Positions 59,295 to 64,000 of a stretch of DNA of 64,000 bases are shown in pieces; positions within the stretch are counted from its first letter, which is position 1; each line of letters opens with the position of its first letter. The translations under genes were made by a program, and so were the position numbers. The notes beneath the pieces are model-generated. The model had not been told where the DNA came from. It made no database searches and worked only from the letters and a program-made list of their open reading frames with translations. Origin of the DNA: an uncultured Chryseobacterium sp. (GTDB taxonomy: Bacteria; Bacteroidota; Bacteroidia; Flavobacteriales; Weeksellaceae); the NCBI GenBank assembly GCA_913778275.1, contig CAJYWN010000002.1:1-64000 (forward strand), in the 5' to 3' direction.

Positions 59295-60065
59295 TTAATC
59301 AAACTTCATCACTTCACTCAGCGTATTCATGTACTCATACGCCGTAAGGTCGAATTTTACCGGAACAATGGAGATGTATCCGTTCGCAAGAGCCGTTTCA
59401 TCAGCATCCTCGGATTCATCCATATTATTGAAATATCCCGTAAGCCAGTAATATTTTTTTCCGTGCGGATTTACCCTCTCGTCAAAGCTTTCTTCCCACT
59501 TGGCATGAGCCTGCTTGCATACTTTTACGCCTTTAATTTCTTCTTTTGAAAGTTTCGGGATGTTCACATTTAGAACAACGCCTTTCGGCATTGGATTTTC
59601 CAGTGTTTTTTTAACAATATTCTGAATATATTCTTTAGCCTGCGTAAAATCTGCTTCCCAACTGAAATCCAGTAACGAAAAGCCGATGGCCGGAAGATTT
59701 TCCACACCCGCTTCAACCGCTGCAGACATTGTTCCGGAGTAAATAACATTAATGGAAGAATTGGCCCCGTGATTAATCCCCGAAACTACAATATCCGGTC
59801 TTCTCGGCAATATTTTATCAAGAGCCATCTTGACACAGTCTACAGGAGTTCCGCTGCAGGAAAAATCTCTCTGGGGCCCTTCGAGGTGTACTTCCTCGTA
59901 GCTGAGGGTAGAATTGATGGTAATGGCATGACCTTTACCGCTTTGGGGAGAATTGGGGGCTACCACAATTACTTCTCCGATTTCGTTCATAAAACTTACA
60001 AGATTTCTGATACCAGGTGCTGTAATCCCGTCGTCATTTGTAACCAGAATAAGTGGTTTTTCCAT
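59295..60065 (-). CDS. surE: 5'/3'-nucleotidase SurE
   Basis: A 256-residue metal-dependent nucleotidase/exopolyphosphatase of the SurE family, linked to stationary-phase survival. Signatures: ILVTNDDGITAPG with the metal-binding Asp pair at the N-terminus, APNSPQSGKGHAIT (metal Ser/Asn), CSGTPVDCVKMAL, VSGINHGANSS (metal Asn), and IYSGTMSAAVEAG. The ATG at 60065 gives the family start MEKPLILVTNDDG; an in-frame upstream start adds seven residues with no support. Confidence 0.96.
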   Translation of the reverse strand: MEKPLILVTNDDGITAPGIRNLVSFMNEIGEVIVVAPNSPQSGKGHAITINSTLSYEEVHLEGPQRDFSCSGTPVDCVKMALDKILPRRPDIVVSGINHGANSSINVIYSGTMSAAVEAGVENLPAIGFSLLDFSWEADFTQAKEYIQNIVKKTLENPMPKGVVLNVNIPKLSKEEIKGVKVCKQAHAKWEESFDERVNPHGKKYYWLTGYFNNMDESEDADETALANGYISIVPVKFDLTAYEYMNTLSEVMKFD

Positions 60066-60290
60066 ATTAAAATTTAATTTTAACAAATATACTATAAAAG
60101 ACTTTCTTTGAAAAAACTTTGCGTTTAAATATTATTTGAATTATCTAAGGGGGTGGTCCGGATATCTTTTGCAGGAAAATAAGTAAAAATTTAAACTAAA
60201 AGAGCAGGAGACTTACTTTTTATCGTAAAATCAACTGCTCCTCAAAACACTTCACACAAAAACTATCTTATCACGAGATATTTTTTAACG

Positions 60291-61118
60291 TTATTTTCTC
60301 ACCAACCAATTTTCCACCGCTCTTGAAAAATCTGCAACATCAATTGGGTGACGGCTTGTAACGATATTTCCGTCTGTTACCACAGGTTCATCAACTACAG
60401 TTGCACCTGCATTTTTCAAATCAACCTGGATGTTCCAGTAACCTGTTAATTTTCTTCCTTTTAAAATATCAGCAGAAGCCAAAACAACCGGAGCGTGACA
60501 GATTGCTGCAATCAGTTTTCCTGATTTATTGAAATCCTGAAGAAATTTAATAACATCTTTGTCATAACGAAGGTTATCCGGATTCCAGGCGCCACCTGGA
60601 ATGAATACAGCGTCATAATCGTTTACTTTAATCTGATCGGCTGTTTTATCAAATTTTATCCAACCTACAGGCTGTAAATACTGGATTGCCATGATGTGGG
60701 TTTTAGACATTTCAGGATAAACCAATCCGTATCTTGCGGGTGCGGGATTGAATTTCGGAGCAACGATATCAACCTGAGCGCCTAATTGTTTGAAGTACCA
60801 AACTGGTCCCAGTAATTCGATTTCTTCGAAACCGTCGGCTGCGATTACCGCAATTTTTTTACCTTTTAAAACGGTCTTATCTTTTACAGGTTTAAAGAAG
60901 AAATCTCTTAAAGCTTCGTTTCCTGGAGCATTTAAAAGCTGTGAAACAGGCATATTGACAACTGCGGGTTGAGAAGAAAGTTGATTTACGATTTCCAGCT
61001 CGTTTACTTGGTTTAATGTATTCATTTTTTCTGTTTTAATTCTTGTTTGTGCATTTAGGTTTGAGATAGCAAATATTCCAATGATAGATGCTAAAAGGGT
61101 TTTGTAAATTGTTTTCAT
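60291..61118 (-). CDS. Secreted DJ-1/PfpI family protein
   Basis: A 275-residue protein with a signal peptide (MKTIYKTLLASIIGIFAISNLNAQ) and a DJ-1/PfpI domain from about residue 85. The nucleophile elbow is AICHAP with Cys in a class I glutaminase-like fold; KIAVIAADGFEEIEL and VFIPGGAWNPDNLR are the usual first strand and Glu/Gly motifs, and VTSRHPIDVADF the C-terminal part. Family members are peptidases, chaperones or glyoxalase-like deglycases; activity cannot be told here. An extracytoplasmic location is unusual for DJ-1 proteins. It sits 39 nt after the ABM gene in what looks like one operon. Confidence 0.88.
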   Translation of the reverse strand: MKTIYKTLLASIIGIFAISNLNAQTRIKTEKMNTLNQVNELEIVNQLSSQPAVVNMPVSQLLNAPGNEALRDFFFKPVKDKTVLKGKKIAVIAADGFEEIELLGPVWYFKQLGAQVDIVAPKFNPAPARYGLVYPEMSKTHIMAIQYLQPVGWIKFDKTADQIKVNDYDAVFIPGGAWNPDNLRYDKDVIKFLQDFNKSGKLIAAICHAPVVLASADILKGRKLTGYWNIQVDLKNAGATVVDEPVVTDGNIVTSRHPIDVADFSRAVENWLVRK

Positions 61119-61157
61119 TTCTGTAAGGTTTAGGTTTACTATTTTAATTAAATTGTT

Positions 61158-61892
61158 TTATTCACGAATTAAAGGAGCAAATTCAATCAGGTTATGAATT
61201 CCTTTTTGAAAAGGCTGTTCCTTGATACTTGAATTCAGGTAATCGATAACTGGCTGAATGGGAGGGAATTTCAAATGATATTGAAAAGCATCATCTCCAC
61301 GGAATTTTTCATAAGTCACAAATTGTGTAGGATCATTTTCAAGCTCAGAAAGCTGATACGTCACAACTCCCGGTTCACTTCGAAATTGAGGCATTGCAAC
61401 ATGATAAACATCTTTAAAGTTTTGTTGTGTACCCTTTTTTGCATCTACAAACAGCATGATGGTGAGCTGATTATCTTCTTTTCTGGAAGCTCTGCGCCAT
61501 TCTTCTTTTGAAAGCGGTTCGAGATCTTTTACTTTGATGATTTTAACAGGATTTGTTAATGCTTTTTTCGATAATGAAATGATTTTTTTCATCTCGGAAG
61601 TACTATTAAATTTCTCGGATTCTTTTACATTTTTCCATCTTTCGATCAACCATAAAATAGAAGGATTCTCTTTTTCGAAATAAGCTTCCGACATGATATT
61701 TCCGTCATTTGAAATCGAAGCTGTTACGTAAGAACTTAATGCTTCTTTAAATTCGTCCAGATATTCTGCTTTTACTTCAAATCTTGTCAGTTTTCCGACT
61801 GTTTCTGACTGTTGAGCTTTTAATATTCCCGTAAAAAGAAATATAAAAAACAGAAAAAAAAGAAGAGGCTGAATTTTAGTTATTTTAATCAT
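61158..61892 (-). CDS. Secreted tandem antibiotic biosynthesis monooxygenase (ABM) domain protein
   Basis: A 244-residue protein with a signal peptide (ending TGILKAQ) and two ferredoxin-like ABM-type domains, about residues 30-110 (VGKLTRFEVKAEYLDEFKEA, ILWLIERWKNVKESEKF) and 140-240 (NQLTIMLFVDAKKGTQQNFK, PGVVTYQLSELENDPTQFV, TYEKFRGDDAFQYHL). Each carries the aromatic and acidic pattern of YgiN-like quinol monooxygenases. The role is probably quinone/electrophile detoxification, but substrate is unknown. Second-to-last gene of a cluster with DJ-1, hydrolase and aldo/keto reductase. Confidence 0.86.
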   Translation of the reverse strand: MIKITKIQPLLFFLFFIFLFTGILKAQQSETVGKLTRFEVKAEYLDEFKEALSSYVTASISNDGNIMSEAYFEKENPSILWLIERWKNVKESEKFNSTSEMKKIISLSKKALTNPVKIIKVKDLEPLSKEEWRRASRKEDNQLTIMLFVDAKKGTQQNFKDVYHVAMPQFRSEPGVVTYQLSELENDPTQFVTYEKFRGDDAFQYHLKFPPIQPVIDYLNSSIKEQPFQKGIHNLIEFAPLIRE

Positions 61893-62121
61893 AATTCGGC
61901 TTTTGAAGGTTAATAATTTTAGATATTTTAAATTGAATCATTTTAGTTAATTTTCTGATAATCAATTTTATATTACAAATTTACTGAGGTTCGTTTTGCA
62001 GTAAAAGGACGACGGTCACTAAAAACGTGTGACGGAAATCACAAACATTTGTTTAATTCAATTTTAAAAGAAACAATCAAACTTGTTTTTGATCGGTTGC
62101 TTCTCTTTTTTAATACTTAAA

Positions 62122-62937
62122 TTATTGTCCGATTTTGATTAATAAATCCGAAACCTCGTTCGGTTTAGATAAGAAAGGAGAATGACTTGTATTCAGTTCA
62201 TACACTTTCGAAATTCCTGCTTTTGAAATCATCTGATTTTGGAAATTCGGAGAAATCACAATATCCTGAAGCGTTTTAATATAAACTTTTTGCACGTTTC
62301 CAAAATTTTGAGCAGTTAAAGTCACTTTATTTCCCAGCGGGATAGCCGGCTCCGCACGATAATTGTTTACCACTAAATCTTTTGCAGCCTGTGAACCGTC
62401 ATTAATGAAAAGATGAACCAAGTTTTCACTTTTGATATCGAATGTTAATTGATCTGCCGATTGTACCAAGGATCCTCCCAATTGAGAACTGGGATCCATC
62501 TGAGCCAATTCTCCCAAAGATTGCCCAGATTCCGGTAAAAAAGCACCGATATAAACCAGCTCTTTGATTTTTGAAGGAACTTTTTCGGCAACATTGGAAA
62601 TCACCATTCCTGCCATGCTGTGACCGACTAAGATTACTTTTTCATTTGTTTTGTTCATGGCTTCAATTACTTTGCTGGCATAAACATCCAGACTTAAAGT
62701 GTGTGTCACCGTATTATCCGAACCGTGTCCCGGTAATTCTACCACGATCACTTTCTGACCCTGTTTTTCAAGGTTTGCCTTTACCGTGTTCCAAACGTAA
62801 GGAGCTTGCCACGCACCGTGAACCAATACATAAGTTTGAGACGGCACTGTTGCGTTTTCACTGTCATCTGTAGTGCAGGATGAAGACGTGAAGAGTGTGA
62901 ACACTGCTAAAAGCAGCGTTAAAAACATTGTTTTCAT
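62122..62937 (-). CDS. Alpha/beta hydrolase lipoprotein
   Basis: A 271-residue predicted lipoprotein (MKTMFLTLLLAVFTLFTSSSC) with an alpha/beta hydrolase fold: VLVHGAWQAPYVWNTV (oxyanion), GHSMAGMVIS with the nucleophile Ser, and HSPF near the C-terminus with the catalytic His. It resembles methylesterase-like (salicylate/MES-type) hydrolases of about 230 residues. The substrate is unknown. It follows the aldo/keto reductase gene at 23 nt, and a palindromic GTCAC/GTGAC (62015-62033) separates it from the ABM gene. Confidence 0.9.
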   Translation of the reverse strand: MKTMFLTLLLAVFTLFTSSSCTTDDSENATVPSQTYVLVHGAWQAPYVWNTVKANLEKQGQKVIVVELPGHGSDNTVTHTLSLDVYASKVIEAMNKTNEKVILVGHSMAGMVISNVAEKVPSKIKELVYIGAFLPESGQSLGELAQMDPSSQLGGSLVQSADQLTFDIKSENLVHLFINDGSQAAKDLVVNNYRAEPAIPLGNKVTLTAQNFGNVQKVYIKTLQDIVISPNFQNQMISKAGISKVYELNTSHSPFLSKPNEVSDLLIKIGQ

Positions 62938-62960
62938 TGTAAATATTTTAAATTATTGTT

Positions 62961-63947
62961 TTAAGAAAGAATTTCTAATTCTTTATTGATGAAGAGAAGT
63001 TCATCACGAGTAATAGTAATGTCCATAGATTGGGCATTGGTGATGGCTTGTTCGCTGTTTCTCGCACCTGCAAGAACTACAGTAATCCCTGGTTGAAGGG
63101 TTGTCCATCTTAGAACTAACTGAGCCAGTGTTGCTTTTTTATCTTTGGCTAAAGGTTCTATTGCATTAAGGAAATTTTTCACTTTTACTGGATCGAACTG
63201 TCCGAAATATCCGTTCCTGTGATCGTCGGATTTTAAATGTTCTCCTTTAAAGTATTTTCCGCTTAATAATCCTCTTTCTAATGGGCTGTAAGCAATTAAG
63301 CCAATATTATTTTCGATCGCAGAAGGAACGATATCTTTTTCAATCTGTCGGTTCAGCATACTGTAAGGTAATTGATTGGATGCTAATTTTATAGTTTTCT
63401 GTGCTTCCAGCATTTGATCTTTATTGTAATTGCTGACTCCAGCAGCGCGGATTTTTCCATCCTCGATCAGCTTTTGCAATGCTTCCATTGTTTCATCAAT
63501 AGGAGTGGTAGAATCCGGCCAGTGTAATTGTAAAAGATCAATATAATCTGTTCCCAGACGTTTTAAGCTTTCCTCAGTTTTTTTGATAACATTTTCTTTC
63601 GAAGCGTATTTGTACAGAGGATAAATTTTACCGTTATCTTCCTGATCCCACATAAAATCTCCTTTTCCGTTGTTACTTCCGTCCCATACCATTCCGAATT
63701 TGGTAAGAATCTGAACTTTTGAACGATCCATATTTTTGATGGTTCTTCCAATAAGTTCTTCACTGAAGCCAAGTCCATAAAAAGGAGCGGTATCAATGGT
63801 TGTTACTCCAAGAGCGATGGATGCTTTTATTGCATTTTGAGCTTCATTCTCTTCGGTTCCGCCCCACATTGTTCCGCCGATCGCAAAACTTCCGTAGGTA
63901 ATTGCTGATAATTCGAGACTGGTATCTCCTAATTTTCTGTATTCCAT
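62961..63947 (-). CDS. Aldo/keto reductase
   Basis: A 328-residue NADPH-dependent aldo/keto reductase of the YghZ/Tas-like group. It shows TIDTAPFYGLGFSEELIGR with the catalytic Asp and Tyr, VQILTKFGMV with the catalytic Lys, IDLLQLHWPDS with the His, and GVSNYNKDQM; the C-terminal AYSPLERGLLSGKYF and ARNSEQAITNAQ bind the cofactor. Members reduce carbonyl compounds such as methylglyoxal and other reactive aldehydes. First gene of the putative detoxification cluster; its promoter lies at or beyond the window edge. Confidence 0.94.
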   Translation of the reverse strand: MEYRKLGDTSLELSAITYGSFAIGGTMWGGTEENEAQNAIKASIALGVTTIDTAPFYGLGFSEELIGRTIKNMDRSKVQILTKFGMVWDGSNNGKGDFMWDQEDNGKIYPLYKYASKENVIKKTEESLKRLGTDYIDLLQLHWPDSTTPIDETMEALQKLIEDGKIRAAGVSNYNKDQMLEAQKTIKLASNQLPYSMLNRQIEKDIVPSAIENNIGLIAYSPLERGLLSGKYFKGEHLKSDDHRNGYFGQFDPVKVKNFLNAIEPLAKDKKATLAQLVLRWTTLQPGITVVLAGARNSEQAITNAQSMDITITRDELLFINKELEILS

Positions 63948-64000
63948 TTTAATTAAATTTTATTGTTAATATTTAAGCTTAATCTTCTGATTTATAAGAC

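Noticed and set aside
1..64000. CRISPR array, transposase, integrase or prophage genes
   Set aside because: No regularly spaced direct repeats and no recognisable transposase, integrase or phage structural genes were seen on either strand.

Overview
The window looks like chromosomal DNA of a Flavobacteriia bacterium, most likely Chryseobacterium or a close Weeksellaceae relative. The reasons are low GC, TAnnTTTG-type -7 promoter elements, a GLPGLI-family protein, a DUF3127 protein, a MurF-alanine racemase fusion, a GH92 mannosidase, a SprE/PorW-like lipoprotein and many QxxD/SAQ-type signal peptides. I see no insertion sequence, prophage, CRISPR array or rRNA operon. Genes are dense and mostly in short operons separated by intrinsic terminators, many of them bidirectional.

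Layout. 0-9 kb: two tRNAs (Gly, Leu) with one promoter, a DUF3127 OB-fold protein with an SSB-like tail, aat plus an EamA exporter, a TPR protein, glmM, an AT-rich DUF3800 gene, and the feoA-feoB-FeoB-associated iron(II) operon. 9-20 kb: small secreted proteins, mutL-rhomboid-nuclease, lipoproteins, GH3, bacilliredoxin, and a Nudix/winged-helix regulator. 20-30 kb: lepA, a perfect 21-bp hairpin, GH92, an ECF sigma/anti-sigma-like/Spy-like operon, and a DUF2520-HAD-Maf operon. 30-40 kb: SprE/PorW-like lipoprotein, tsaB, SDR, yraN, LD-carboxypeptidase, LysE, rnr, rpiB. 40-50 kb: a DnaA-box-bearing gap, pgk, a methyltransferase, mnmG bracketed by two perfect parS sites, ybeY, a patatin/barrel protein, murF-alr, tdk. 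50-60 kb: an acidic repeat protein, rsmI, a WG-repeat protein, fabG, guaC, then an Lgt-like protein, a two-helix membrane protein and a Tes-like radical SAM enzyme. 60-64 kb: surE and a DJ-1, ABM, alpha/beta hydrolase and aldo/keto reductase cluster.

Two things stand out. First, two identical 16-bp palindromes matching the ParB-binding parS consensus flank mnmG, and 2.5-5 kb to their left a 639-base AT-rich gap carries one perfect and several near-perfect DnaA boxes; together they suggest that this is the replication origin/segregation domain. Second, an apparent operon pairs a prolipoprotein diacylglyceryl transferase-like membrane protein and a small membrane protein with a cysteine-rich radical SAM enzyme that resembles the archaeal tetraether lipid synthase (Tes/MJ0619) family; this may be an undescribed lipid- or lipoprotein-modifying system. 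All function calls are from reading the sequence and from memory of families; no searches were run.
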